Below, piece after piece: positions 32,494 through 44,732 of a stretch of DNA of 64,000 nucleotides. The notes beneath the pieces were generated by a model that worked only from the letters and a program-made list of their open reading frames with translations, did not search any database and was not told where the DNA came from. A program made the position numbers and the translations under genes. How positions within the stretch are numbered: position 1 is the stretch's first letter; the number at the start of each line of letters is the position of its first letter. The DNA is from Lepas anatifera (lineage: Eukaryota > Arthropoda > Thecostraca > Lepadidae), in assembly GCA_034440635.1 (NCBI GenBank), contig JAOTON010001252.1, positions 278,501 to 342,500 of the forward strand, written 5' to 3'.

Positions 32494-34093
32494 AGAGTTC
32501 CTCAAGGCATTCAACAATCTCCTCCTCTGACAATCCCCTAAGTTCCTGACTGCTCACCACGCCCTTACGGAAGTTCTTTGGCCGATCAGCCTCTACTGAT
32601 ATTGCAATCTTGCACGTCTTTTTGGATCCGCCTTCCTTTCTAGTAAATGACAGTTCGGAGACCAAAAGTGCACGCTCAGCATCCTTTGTGTACGCAAACT
32701 CCACTTCCAATGAGCCATCCCGCAGTTTCTGACACCTTTTTACTTTTTCCCAGATGATCGAATGCCTCCTTTAGTTTGAACGGTGACAGGGATGCAATAG
32801 GCGTGTCCAGTACCCGCATCACTAGGACACGAGGACAGAAAGGTTGATTGACTGTTTTCCGCAAGCCAGGAGGCAGTGTTCGCGCGTTCCGTTCCCCTCT
32901 AGGGGCTATGAGGTGTCTACCTCCTGTGGAGGGTAAGGATTGCGATTTATGGGGTTTGTGGTGTCCATGGGAGCATGCTTATTTCAGCCAGCCACGTGCG
33001 CCCCCTTCCGACGATGGATGCTACGAGGCGAAACGACGCACGGGCTGGCTATACGGGGAGACGCGCCGTAGAGGGGGGAGAGAGACTCACCAAAGCCCCT
33101 CTGCACCAACGACGGTCCCCCTTGCACCTAGCCTAGACGACCCCGGGCGGGGCGCGGACACCCCACCCTCTCCGGGTGAATTCGGGACCTCACCAAAGGA
33201 GAGAAGGACAGCCGAGCCCCACCAAAGGCCGACAGACTTTTACAATGCTGCTACTCTTGTCGATGCCTTCAAGAGTTCCCCGCCCTTGCGGAAATCCAGA
33301 CCAAAGTAGAGTGTTGCTAGAGGGACACGAACGAACACCGCGCATACCTCAGCTCAGCTACCAGGACTCCTTCATCCCGGGGTACAGGTCGGTGCGCAGC
33401 TCACCTTAAAAAGACAGGCGCCCTCGCACGGCCTCATCGGAGCAGGCGACTACCACCTGCTCGTCACAACTGATTCCCGGTTGGTCCGAGAGAAACGGGC
33501 CCCCCGGCCCGCAGGGCCGGCGATTAGATGGATCCAATCGTCGGCCACACGAGCCGGAGACCCACATACACCCAGACCATCCAGGAATCATAGGCGCAAG
33601 CGGGGACGCCCATGACACTGGGGAATAGGTGGGATAACTGGGAAGTTATGAGCTGGAAAAGGAAGCGGATCGGTCTGCGCTGTCCAGCCCAGCCGCGCGC
33701 CGCACGCGACCGAGGTGTGCACACTCAAGAAGAGCAAGAGTGCACACACCCCCGCCACCCGCGGAGACACACTGGGCCAGACATCGCAGACTGTGGATAG
33801 GAGGGGTATTTAGGAGTGGACAGAAAGGATACGGCTGGTTAGGAATGGAAAAATAAGGAATTAAGAAAGGAAGGGGAAAAAGAGCGGGGAGTTGGTGGGA
33901 TTTGAATTTAGGAAGGCCAAGCGAGGATAAGGATGGCAGTTTCGATTTGGCCTCTCGCCCGAAGGCGGGGGGCGAAACCCATCCTGCCAACTGGGGTGGC
34001 GGGTGTCGTCACATCCCGTACCCAATTATCCATGTGCCGGACCAGTCAGCGGGTGCAAACAAGTCCGGCAGATGAAAATCGGTCCCCTGCGGG
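32494..34093 (-). mobile_element. 5' fragment of the same I/Jockey-type family
   Basis: It matches 5341-6939: on the minus strand it holds the 5' leader (34093 to about 32960) and the first part of ORF1 (32864-32492, with frameshifts and internal stops). It ends inside ORF1, so everything downstream, including the zinc knuckles and ORF2, is missing. A 5' fragment is unusual for a LINE, because target-primed integration normally leaves 3' ends. A later deletion or recombination at 32490 is therefore likely. The shared 5' end (34093 and 6939) shows where transcription starts. Confidence 0.8.
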
Positions 34094-34247
34094 GGATATT
34101 AATTTTTATGATATGGGAGGTGTTCCGACTGAAGACGACTGAGGCGGAAAAAGACCCGGGAATATTAGTAAAGCAACGACATGAAACCCAGAAAACAATG
34201 TTTGAAAGCTGCTAATGATGGAAATAGAGTTCTTGGTCAGATTTGAC

Positions 34248-34528
34248 CAGGGGCGTAGCCAGGATTTCTCTCAGGGAGGGGCGGCGCCCCGAAAAGGGCC
34301 CCTGCGAGAGCGCAAAAGGGGCCCTGATGGGTAAAAAGGGCCCTGCTTGTTACAGAATTGAGTGCTGAAGACGGCTTAAGAGGGCCCTGTCTGGTATAAA
34401 ATGCCAAATTTGTCCACAGAGCATTAAGCGGGCGAGCCGCGCGTAGCGCGTCTCGTATCCTCAGGGTGGCCCTTCGGGCCCTCAGGGAGGGGTGGCTGTC
34501 CCTGCCGCCCCCCCTGGCTACGCCCCTG
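34248..34528. mobile_element. hAT-type MITE, 281 bp, TSD GATTTGAC
   Basis: The termini are CAGGGGCGTAGCCAGG and CCTGGCTACGCCCCTG, a perfect 16-bp inverted repeat. GATTTGAC lies exactly outside both ends (34240-34247 and 34529-34536). An 8-bp duplication and a CAG...CTG terminus fit the hAT superfamily. It has no coding capacity, so it depended on a transposase elsewhere. Confidence 0.9.
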
Positions 34529-34559
34529 GATTTGACGCGCCTTCCACCACAGAAACAAA

Positions 34560-34811
34560 AATATTATGGCCAAATTGCTTAAAGTCTTCGTCAGACCCAA
34601 GCTAGAGTATGGTGCACCAGCGAGGTCGCAGTGGATGATAGGAGATTGCGAAGTTTTAGAGAAGGTCCAGAGACGATGTGTAAATATGATGACGGGTGTG
34701 AGAGGCGCAAGTTATAAGGAGAAGCTAAAGGATGCAGGACTGGAGCAGTTTGTGGAGAGGAGGAAGAGAGGGAATATGATTGAGGTGTATTATAGATCGA
34801 TAGAGGTGTAG
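34560..34811 (+). pseudogene. LINE RT C-terminal fragment (CR1/RTE-like)
   Basis: The plus strand encodes FVRPKLEYGAPARSQW, then LEKVQRRCVNMMTGV and YKEKLKDAGLEQFVERRKRG. This is the typical C-terminal pattern of CR1/RTE-type reverse transcriptases (VRPxLEYxxxxW...LExVQRR...Y.ERL..LGL..L..RR.RG). Only this end of the protein is present. Confidence 0.7.
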
Positions 34812-36109
34812 AAGGATGTTACGTGTGACGAAAAGTCTAAGTTGCACACCGCGATATCATGACCCAAAGACTTAACCAAACATACTATCCTGAGTTTCTG
34901 ACACGATATTAGAGATTCCCCAGTTCATATCGAAACGACCATCGTATCCGTTTTACTTATGCACGGCAACCCTCTCAAATGCTATTGATTGATAATCCAG
35001 ATGATTTACACTACTTTACATTTCACATACGTTAAACGTTAAGTTCATGATCATTATCATCGATGCATTAAATTTAAGCATTACTTCTCATGCCCTAATA
35101 AGTTTCGATACGGAGTGTTTAAGTAAAATTGAAATAAAATTGGAGATATATTTTCTCCGCATTGGCATCATATTTTAATTAGATTAATATTCGAGCTCCA
35201 CTCCCTTATAATTTTAACGAACTATTAACATTCCTGAAACGTCGACGGCGGTCACGATATTTAGCCTGCCTACGCACGGTCCCGTTTCGCTGGAGTCTTG
35301 CCAACGAAATAACGCACATGAAACAAAAAATCTTGCTGGACTTGCCAGTCTTCCTATGTGTGTGAGAGTGGGCTCGTGCACACTGCGTTTTCCAGGTTTC
35401 TGTTACTTGGCAGTGCCCTGGGCAAAAATTGTTGGAGGGTGGTCTTAAAATAATTAACAGGTGGGCTTAAACAGCAAGATTGGCAGCACTAATGTTATAA
35501 CAATTAGCGTTGAACAATTAACAGCTCTAGCTTATTAATGAGAAATAAATAGTCCATTTTGTAATACCTTGTTACTTTGCAACAGTGCTTTAATATTGAC
35601 CATATCAATGTAATTATCGAGCCTAACGAAACGCACAGAATGTTAGGATGGAATTTACTGTGTACACCTTCATCACTATTTCAGAATTTAACAGATGACA
35701 GGCATAATTTTGGTGGAGAGGTTTGTGTCATTGGTGTATGGTATCGAGTGGTAATTATCTTTCTCCTTGGGGTCCCTATATGCCCTTTTTAAACTTTAAT
35801 CATGCAACTAAATTACCGCTACTAATTGAAATGCGTGTACGTTCTTTCAAAAATTACTTGTTAAAATCAATCTATAATTAATCAACAATGTTTCACCTGT
35901 TTCTTGAGAAAACCACAATAAGTATATTATTTACTTGGCTATCTACGAAAAACAAATACTCAGTGGATCTGATGGAATGTATGTCGTAAAATTTACCCAG
36001 ACTCGATTGCATAAAAACTGCTCAACGAATACAGACTCGTAAATCACGAGGGTGAACTCCTGCAAGGTATGTTGCATTACCTCCTGCCCAATAAAAAAGC
36101 ACTACTCAC
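34812..36109. other. ADCK1 intron, no gene seen
   Basis: AT-rich and apparently unique. An open frame at 35577-35792 has no recognisable features. Confidence 0.4.
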
Positions 36110-36256
36110 CACCTGCTGCAGCACCAGTCAGCCACACGTCGTCGCCTTTCTCGTAGCCGATTCGCGTTTCCTCAGGACAGCGATTTCCCCCTTCAATGTA
36201 CTCGATGCGCATTCCGTTCGATATGTGTCGCGTTGTTGAGAAATGGTAAGACAAAT
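36110..36256 (-). CDS. Exon-like segment, unassigned (weakly MRH-like)
   Basis: On the minus strand a TTTTAG acceptor-like site is followed by an open frame of about 48 codons and then by GTGAGT. It includes HISNGMRIEYIEGGNRC, PEETRIGYEKGDD and VWLTGAAA. The Y-x2-GG-x2-C-x4-R spacing recalls mannose-6-phosphate-receptor-homology (MRH) domains, but one short exon is not enough to assign it. GC content and codon use look like the ADCK1 exons rather than the surrounding repeats. It does not match any part of ADCK1, so it would belong to another gene nested in the intron, or be chance. Confidence 0.35.
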
Positions 36257-37797
36257 CTAAAAGCTGTTATACTCAATCTTGTTGTTCGTTCATTATACAA
36301 GTTTTTAAATTTTATTTCGTTTTACGCAACTTACGTTATAAATGTTAAATGCGCTAGCACGTCAATTGTCGAATCAAAATCTACCGTCGGGGCTGCAAGT
36401 ACTTGAAAATTACCGCATTATTGTCGATTACTCTATCCGTTTCATAGCAAAATCCTAAGGTGAAACCATTAACATTACGCCCGATATTTCGCTCATCGGT
36501 TGTCCGTCCTCATTTTACCCTCAGCGCCGGTAAACACTTCGATGGCAAAGTGGAAATTTATTTTTATTTTAGCCAAAGTGTTAGTCATTCAAAAATAAAA
36601 TTAGAAATCATCAGTTACAAGGCAATCCAGATAACACATACAATCTACATTACAATCAACGTTACAGGCTGGACCTTAGTTAGGAACTAATCTACTAGTT
36701 TACGATATGTTGGACTACTTTCATTCTCATATCTGACCAGATCTGAACAATTTGCCACAAATTTAGTTGGACCACTACCAAAAAAATACGTTCGTCGCTC
36801 ATGCGACAGGATCGGGTTTTTTCCAAAGATGCTTCAACAATCAACAATCACCAAACATCACACCGTCCCTCTACCAACCGCACTTTATCTCCTCCCCCAT
36901 TGCTTTCCCACTTGAAATCCCGCGTACTATGCCTACTAATCCGGTGCCATAATTAAAAGGTTTTAAGTTCTAGTTCACTTTCACATCATACACCAATTTC
37001 GCACACGTAATTTAAATAGAAATCATTTTACGTCTGAAGCCTGGTCAAAAAATTTGGGGAGCTGCTAATTTTGAGCGGCTTGTTAGTTCGAGTACTTACA
37101 TTACGTTGCGTTGTTGGTGCCCATCCCCCGGATATGCCTCCGCTGCGGGCGCCCGCGGCGGCGACTGCACCCGCCCTGTGCTATACCCAGTGACATGCCT
37201 CTCCAGTCCCCCGAGGATGCATCCCCTCCCTTACAGGGGTTGGATGTGAGTCCGTCGACCGGTCGCACCGGATGTCAGTCCGACGGTCATACTTCCCCAG
37301 GGGGTGGGGGGGGCACGAGTAGCAACCAGTCTTTCTTTCTTACACTTCCTAAAACGTGAAACCATGACCTATTAGATAATGTTGAATTAAACATGGTTTT
37401 CCACATTTATTAATTTCGACCCGCCCTTGAGTTTCCGATCGCCGCACCGGTTCACCGCGTGACACACGACGCCACAATGCCTGCTGGACGCTGACTGCTG
37501 AGAGAAGCAGGTCGTGTACGAGTGCTGGAGCAAGGCCTGTGAGGCCTAAAGGGGGGGGGCGCTACCTGCGTTTTCGACCAGACTTATACGATTTAGTATG
37601 CTACCGCGTCCACCACATACGGCACATGAAAAAACATGCAATTTGACGGTGTCCAGCTAATCTATAATATTCACAACCCGATTCCTATTTCGCAAAAAAA
37701 ATGTCTCACACCACAAACACTCCGATGCCAACTAATAGGCACGACTGCAGCAGTCTTCGGCTCCTTTCTTTACACGGTATCTGTGAGCGCCACTTAC
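36257..37797. other. ADCK1 intron, no gene seen
   Basis: Mostly AT-rich, with a GC-rich block at 37100-37330 and a GGGGGGGGG run near 37550. No family signal was found in either strand. Confidence 0.4.
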
Positions 37798-37995
37798 CTC
37801 GGTAGCAGTGAGCCGTTGCTTGTCCAGCCCGGTGGTGATGGCCTGCCAGGACCGACCGGCCACCATGCAGGCCAACAGGCCGTACAGCTGGCCTACGCCC
37901 AGATCCACGCCCCAGCGCCGCATGCCCGCCTCGTCGCCCGCCAGCAGGGCCAGCCAGAACCGTGCGTAACTCCAGCGCAGCGCGTCCGGCAGAGT
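37798..37995 (-). CDS. ADCK1: ADCK1 exon following the DHG motif
   Basis: This 198-bp exon (66 codons, phase 0) starts after GTGGCAG and ends at GAG|GTAAGTGG. It encodes TLPDALRWSYARFWLALLAG, then LYGLLACMVAGRSW, and ends LTATE. The counterpart in animal ADCK1 is the segment after LLDHGLY, with ..LR..Y...W..L, then LY.L.ACM..ARSW and TATE. It joins the exon at 51344-51440 upstream and 8949-9233 downstream with matching phase. A 2-kb tandem array begins only about 40 bp before the acceptor. Confidence 0.9.
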
Positions 37996-38037
37996 CTGCC
38001 ACGCACAGCAGAGAGGCTTCACCGCACCGCTGCCACA

Positions 38038-40097
38038 TATCTGTCTGCTGTACCGTAAACAGGAGCCACGGCACGTCTGCAAAACATCGTACACGGGAGG
38101 CACAGCGCGTCTGCAACACATCGTACACAGGAGGCACAGCGCGTCGCAACACATCGTACACGGGAGGCACAGCGCGTCTGCAACACATCGTACACGGGAG
38201 GCACAGCACGTCTGCAACACATCGTACACAGGAGGCACAGCACGTCTGCAACACATCGTACACGGGAGGCACAGCACGTCTGCAACACATCGTACACAGG
38301 AGGCACAGCGCGTCTGCAACACATCGTACACGGGAGGCACAGCACGTCTGCAACACATCGTACACAGGAGGCACAGCACGTCTGCAACACATCGTACACG
38401 GGAGGCACAGCACGTCTGCAACACATCGTACACGGGAGCCACGGCACGTCTGCAACACATCGTACACGGGAGCCACGGCACGTCTGCAACACATCGTACA
38501 CGGGAGCCACGGCACGTCTGCAACACATCGTACACAGGAGGCACAGCACGTCTGCAACAAATCATACACAGGAGGCACAGCACGTCTGCAACACATCGTA
38601 CACCGGAGGCACAGCACGTCTGCAAAACATCGTACACAGGAGGCACAGCACGTCTGCAACACATTGTACACAGGAGGCACAGCACGTCTGCAACACATCG
38701 TACACAGGAGGCACAGCACGTCTGCAACAAATCATACACAGGAGGCACAGCACGTCTGCAACACATCGTACACCGGAGGCACAGCACGTCTGCAAAACAT
38801 CGTACACAGGAGGCACAGCACGTCTGCAACACATTGTACACAGGAGGCACAGCACGTCTGCTGCATATGGTACACAGGAGGCACAGCACGTCTGCTGCAT
38901 ATGGTACACAGAAGGAACAGCACGTCTGCTGCATATGATATATGGTATGCACAGCATGTCTGCTGCATATGGTACACAAGAGGAACAGCATGTCTGCTGC
39001 ATATGATACACAGGAGGCACAGCACGTCTGCTGCATATGGTACACATGAGGAACAGACGTCTGCTGCATATGGTACACAGGAGGCACAGCACGTCTGCAA
39101 CACATCGTACACAGGAGGCACAGCACGTCTGTTGCATATGGTACACAGGAGGCACAGCACGTCTGCTGCATATGGTACACAGGAGGCACAGCACGTCTGC
39201 TGCATATGGTACACAGAAGGCACAGTACGTCTGCTGCATATGGTACATGGTATGCACAGCACGTCTGCTGCATATGGTCCATGGTATGTACAGCACGTCT
39301 GCTGCATATGGTACATGGTATGCACAGCACGTCTGCTGCATATGGTCCATGGTATGTACAGCACGTCTGCTGCATATGGTACACAGGAGGAACAGCACGT
39401 CTGCTGCATATGGTACACAGGAGGCACAGCACGTCTGCTGCATATGGTACACAGAAGGAACAGCACGTCTGCTGCATATGATATATGGTATGTACAGCAC
39501 GTCTGCTGCATATGGTACACAGCAGGCACAGCACGTCTGCTGCATATGGTCCATGGTATGTACAGCACGTCTGCTGCATATTGTACACAGGAGGCACAGC
39601 ACGTCTGCTGCATATGGTACACAGGAGGAACAGCACGTCTGCTGCATATGGTACACAGGAGGCACAGCACGTCTGTTGCATATGGTACATAGGAGGCACA
39701 GCACGTCTGCTGCATATGGTACACAGGAGGAACAGCACGTCTGCTGCATATGGTACACAGGAGGCATAGCACGTCTGTTGCATATGGTACACAGGAGGCA
39801 CAGCACGTCTGCTGCATATGGTACACAGGAGGCACAGCACGTCTGCTGCATATGGTACACAGGAGGCACAGCACGTCTGCTGCATATGGTACACAGGAGG
39901 CACAGCACGTCTGCTGCATATGGTACACAGGAGGCACAGCACGTCTGCTGCATATGGTCCATGGTATGTACAGCACGTCTGCTGCATATGGTACACAGCA
40001 GGCACAGCACGTCTGCTGCATATGGTCCATGGTATGTACAGCACGTCTGCTGCATATGGTACACAGGAGGCACAGCACGTCTGCTGCATATGGTCCA
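38038..40097. repeat. 34-bp tandem array, about 60 units
   Basis: The unit is close to CGTCTGCAACACATCGTAC plus ACAGGAGGCACAGCA, 34 bp. The left part (to about 38860) carries CAACACATCGTAC; the right part carries CTGCATATGGTAC or GTCCATGGTATGTAC at the same place, so there are at least two subtypes in blocks. Because 34 is not a multiple of three, very long open frames arise in all six directions; they are not genes. A small array of the second subtype sits at 50807-50925. The array ends where the element at 40102 is inserted. Confidence 0.95.
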
Positions 40098-40101
40098 TGG
40101 T

Positions 40102-43100
40102 GGGGCATTCCAGGACAGATCGACCAAGGCTTGACACCACCATATCTAGAAAAAATCTGAAACTTTGTCTCCGGGGTAGTTTTGAGCCAGAAACACGCCT
40201 GTGAGAATGTCAGCCCCCTCCGACCAACGGTGACCGAGTTATAGCCCGAGGCATTTTCGGGAGGTCACGTTGTAGACTCATCTTTGATGCTTCATAAACC
40301 GAAAAACGCATCACCTGATGAACAAGTTTTGTATATCATTGAACTCGTCTTGAATTATTGTTTATTTTGAAAAAAGAAAATTTCAAAATTTGAAAAATTT
40401 TGACTTTTAATTTGTTTGACCTTTTCTTTTTGACCTAGCTTGAACTTTTCGCAGTTGAAATTGCCCTTTTAGACAGCTCAAAAAAATTGTCCTCATAAAA
40501 TATCTTTCGATAGAAAAAATAAAAAATGCGTTCTTGCTAAAGGTTCCAAATTTTTAGCACCTAAGGTAGGTATGCAGACGGTTTTCAACTACCGCGGTAG
40601 TACAGTCTTATGTTTAACGCCGCAAACAAAGCGATTGCTTTTGTAATCGGTTGCTTGCAATCATATGTCATTGTCTTTACGAAATTTTCATCGTGCAAGT
40701 GTCAAAATATATGAGAATTTAACACGCACCCACACAGGGGGGTGGTGGGCAACCAGCCTCTTCAGGTTTCCACAGGTAGTAAAAAAACACCTTCGCGCAG
40801 CGCCACCGTACTTCATGTACCTCTAACTCGAAATTTTTGCAGGTTCTGTCAAAATTTTAGGTCTGGGTCATACCAGGTCAGACCGCCAGCCCAGGTCAAG
40901 AGACCTAACCTCGAAAAAAACTTTGGGAGGTGCATCAATCATATCAAATTTAGCCTATCGTGGTTAGAATCACATTACATAGTAAGATCGCCTAGCAAGA
41001 TAATTTTTCGTAGCACGATTCCTATATCGATAACCGGGCGTAGCGCAACGGTCATGATCTTTCCATTAGAAATGCATGGGGCGATTGGTAAATTTTGATA
41101 ACTTGCGAGAGTTGAGAATTGTCGAGAATTGCGATGGAGGTTTTATTTTTACATTGTCGTGTCTGACTTGCCACTGCAGTTTGATTAATATTCTTTTTAC
41201 CATACAGACCTAAGCCTGGCTCTAGGTCAAAGCAGGTTAATTTTGACATTTGACTAGGCAATATTATAAGATACATAATCCATTTGGGCTCAACAAGAGT
41301 GTTCCAATGGTGCTGAACATTTCTTTCTACGGCTCTCCTCTGTCACCTATTATGGCACAAAATTTAGGTTTCCACTTAGTTGCCGTAAGAAATACTGTGA
41401 CCTCGAGCAACCTCAAAGGTGACACCACCAAACGATTGTATGTAACATATTCGGTAGTGATTAAAACTGGCTATTTAGCGGCATCACTCCCAGTGCACTG
41501 TGTCATTATTCATCTGGGATTCTCGGATCCGTGTCAGCTATGAAATGATCACCTGGTAAAAATATCATGAGGCAACCTGTTCAAGTGACCAAGTCGAATG
41601 CGTTACAATTTCAGGACATTTTTTTCGAATATATGAGCAGATTCAAATTACTTTTTGGGAATGAAAGCCTTTCAGACACGTTTGTTTACATTGCATGAAT
41701 CCTCTCAAACATATGCTGTGCTGCACCGGATCAGCTTGCATCGATACTATTTTCAATCTCCGGGAACGATGTAATTGTGTGAGTTAGTGGTGCTCATAGG
41801 ATAAGTTATACTTGTTCCAATTATTGATAAAGTCGCGACATCTTTGTAAATTTTCGTTTAAGGCTGAAAGGTCCATTATTAATAAGTTCATTTGCTCTCG
41901 TCTCCCTCGAAACAATGAATCCCTTGTTATCACTTTTAATGGCTGCAATTTTTATTTTTATAAATATTGCCCAAGTTGTTGCCAGTTCAGTTTTTTATAC
42001 ATTTTGTCCAAGTTGTTCTCAGTTCGATTGTTGGAGTCGGGGTCTCACTTAAGTCATCAATGGACTTGTCACGGAGACCCCCACCCCACCATCCGAACGA
42101 GCAACTCCCACAATGAAGGGTTGATTTTAGAAGCCAACGTTTAACGTCCCACACAGCACAGGGACGGCCGCCCCGCTCAGGTCACCCTCTCACCAGTCAG
42201 TTGCCAGCCGACCTGTACGTCGGGTAAACTATTGAGCGCCGGAGCGTCTCAGGGGAACCGATCCCAAGCCTGGACATGCACTGCCACTGCATGCTTCTGA
42301 GCAGCGGGCCGGAGCCCAACGCTCTACCAACTGAGCTACCGGGGCAGCAAGGAGGCGGTGTTAGGAGTAGATGTCTCACTAGAGTCATCAAGGGACTTTT
42401 GACGGAGACCCCGACCCCACCACCCAAACGAGCAACTCCCACGATAAAGTTTTAATCAAGGAAACAAAGTTGAAAGTCCCACAAGGCATAACGACGACCG
42501 TCTACCTCAGGTCACCTCCTCACCACTCAGTTGCCAGCTGGCCTTCAGTATTTACGGTACCTACCACCTCCCAGTTGACCTAAATTATTTTTCCAGAAGT
42601 TGCAAAATGTTGTGTTAGAGGTAGATGGAGTACGGTGGCGCTGCGCGAAGGTTTGTTTTTTTACTACCCGTAGAGACCTGAGGAGGCCGGTTGCCCACCC
42701 CTCGGGTGGGCGCGTGTTAATTGTCATAAATTCTGACACTTGCACGGTGAAAATTTCGTAAAGACAAAGCAGTATGATTTCCAGCGACCGATTACAAAAG
42801 CGATCGCTATGTTTGCGGCGTTAAACATAAGGCTGTACTACCGCAAAGGTCAAAAACCGTGTACATACCTACCTTAGGTGCTAAATATTTGGAACTTATA
42901 GCAAAAACGCATTTTTTTATTTTTGCTATCGAAAGATATTTTATGAAGAAACATTTTTGAGGTGTCTAAAAGGGCAATTTCAACTGCGAAAAGGTCAAGC
43001 TAGGTCAAAAAGTAAAAGGTCAAACAAATTAAAAGTCAAAATTTTTTCTAATTTTGAAATTTTTTTTTCAAAATAAACTATAATTCAAGACGAGTTCAAT

Positions 43101-43344
43101 GATATACAAAACTTGTTAATCAGATGATGCGTTGTTGAGTTATGAAGCCTCAAAGATGAGTCTACAACGTGACCTCCCGAAAATGCCTCGGGCTATAACT
43201 CGGTCACCGTTGGTCGGAGGGGGCTAAGATTCTAACAGGCGTGTTTCTGGCCCAAAACTACCCCGGAGACAAAGTTTCAGATTTTTTCTAGACATGGTGG
43301 TGTCAAATTGAAATATTTTTGGTCGTTTTGTCCTGGAATGCCCC
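40102..43344. mobile_element. 3.2-kb long-inverted-repeat element inserted in the satellite
   Basis: The ends are GGGGCATTCCAGGACAG and CTGTCCTGGAATGCCCC-like (TTTTGTCCTGGAATGCCCC). The inverted arms run about 780 bp (40102-40885 against 42570-43344), for example CTCGGTCACCGTTGG and CCAACGGTGACCGAG. TGGT flanks it on both sides (40098-40101 and 43345-43348), and the satellite text CCATGGTATGT is restored across it, which proves insertion. The interior (40900-42560) has no transposase that I can recognise and contains a tRNA-headed repeat. It is probably a non-autonomous DNA transposon. Confidence 0.75.
42040..42545 (-). repeat. tRNA-headed SINE-like repeat, partly duplicated
   Basis: On the minus strand GCCCCGGTAGCTCAGTTGG begins a tRNA-like head (about 42345 to 42300) with a possible CCG anticodon loop. 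The T arm is lost, so this is not a working tRNA. The body is present twice: CGAGCAACTCCCAC and CAGTTGCCAGC occur near 42100/42185 and again near 42430/42530. Confidence 0.5.
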
Positions 43345-44732
43345 TGGTATGTAGTCAGTTGCGAAAGTATCGTTCCGCTGCCGACCCACTAGTTTGGAAG
43401 TCACTGTACGCTGTAGCGCTGAGCCGGGCGAGTGGGCGGGCATTGGGTGGGGACAGCTGAGGAGAGGTGGAACGCACGCCTCACACATGTTGTTTGGTCA
43501 AGTTGAGGTAAGTTATACATGGGTGCTACAACTGCAGATTCGAACTAAAATGGACGAAATGTTCGCATCACATGCCACCTGACGGGGTTTCTTTATGCCT
43601 CTCTTGAGATCTATAGAATTGAGATATTGCCAGGCGTGCACCAAGGATTTTCGTTTGGGGGCCCGGCTGACGAAGGGGGCTGATGGGAGGTGGCATGTTT
43701 GACAGGGCGTGACAGGCTACTGCAGGGGAAAAATTGGCCAGAGAGGGTACTTATCAGGTAAAAAGCAATACATATTTGTCGTATGGTGTAAAACGCAAGT
43801 GAAGGGGTCGTAAGCGTCGCCACCGCGCAAAAAGTGGGGGGGGGGCAGCCAAACTCCAACCTGATGCTGACAAAAAGCTTTCCACGTCAGGACATAAAAC
43901 TGCTGAATTTGGGCTCCTCGCTGCCTTCCGCAGCGGCTGGTTATAAGCATGTGCTGTTGTCTCCCATTTTGATTGAGATCAGGAAATTTTTGGCCAAAAA
44001 GTCGGGGTCAGGCCCCTGGCCCCCCTTTTCCAACGCTTATGGAAGGTGGTACAATTATTAAAAACCTGGCCTGTGGTTGAATCACATATTGGGTGAATAA
44101 TTCACCGGAGGGGCGACACACTGTGAGCAGGGGCGGTAAGGTGAAAGGAGAACTGGAACTAAAAGCCAGATCAAGCCTCATTTCTGCTCTTGATGGGTGC
44201 CTGCAGCGGTCAGTTATTACCAGAACCCACGTCGAGTGCCACGCCAGACATGGCCGAGGGCCGGCACTTTGGAGTCAAAGCGTTTGGGGGAAGGAGGCCC
44301 GGGCCCGCTGGCCCTCTCCTTGGGTGCGTTACTGGGTATTGCAGAGCGTGGCGGATTGAGGGGGTTAATCAAGAGTGACATTGACCTATCCCATTTCCAC
44401 GGTTTTCTCTTATTTTCTTTGCAGACTTTTTTTACGATTCTTAGGTCTGTTGTCCCCCAGACCACCAGTTCAAACTCGCAGGTAATTGTAAATTTATTTG
44501 GATCAAAATCTCCCAACATTCCTGATTTTTTTCCAGTTTGGGGATCAAGCTCGAAACAGATATTTAGGGAAAATTGATGCTACCTTGGTATATTAAATAA
44601 ACTCTATACGAATTCAGACCTAAATATGTATATGCGTAATTACCGAAAGGAAGGCATCATCATCAAAAGCATCATTTAAGATGCCTTCTTTAAGTGGACA
44701 TCACTGTCAAAGTTTGTCCATGGCGTATAGGG
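43345..44732. repeat. Satellite-flanking repeat and a second dispersed repeat
   Basis: GTCAGTTGCGAAAGTATCG at 43356 is the inverse of the sequence that flanks the small 34-bp array at 50790, so both arrays share a flank. At 43800-44040 the sequence is repeated in inverse orientation at 58180-58390 (GGGGCAGCCAAACT against AGTTTGGCTGCCCC). No gene was found. Confidence 0.6.

Noticed and set aside
38038..40097. CRISPR-like array
   Set aside because: The 34-bp units are directly contiguous and contain no unique spacers, there is no leader or cas gene, and the DNA is eukaryotic.
37706..40204. Very long Cys-rich or His/Thr-rich open frames (up to 803 codons) over the 34-bp array
   Set aside because: They appear in several frames on both strands because a 34-bp unit cycles through all three frames without stops. 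There is no start context, no conserved domain, and the array is intronic.
42300..42345. A genuine tRNA gene
   Set aside because: The A box is good, but the B box and T arm are not at tRNA spacing and the acceptor stem does not close.
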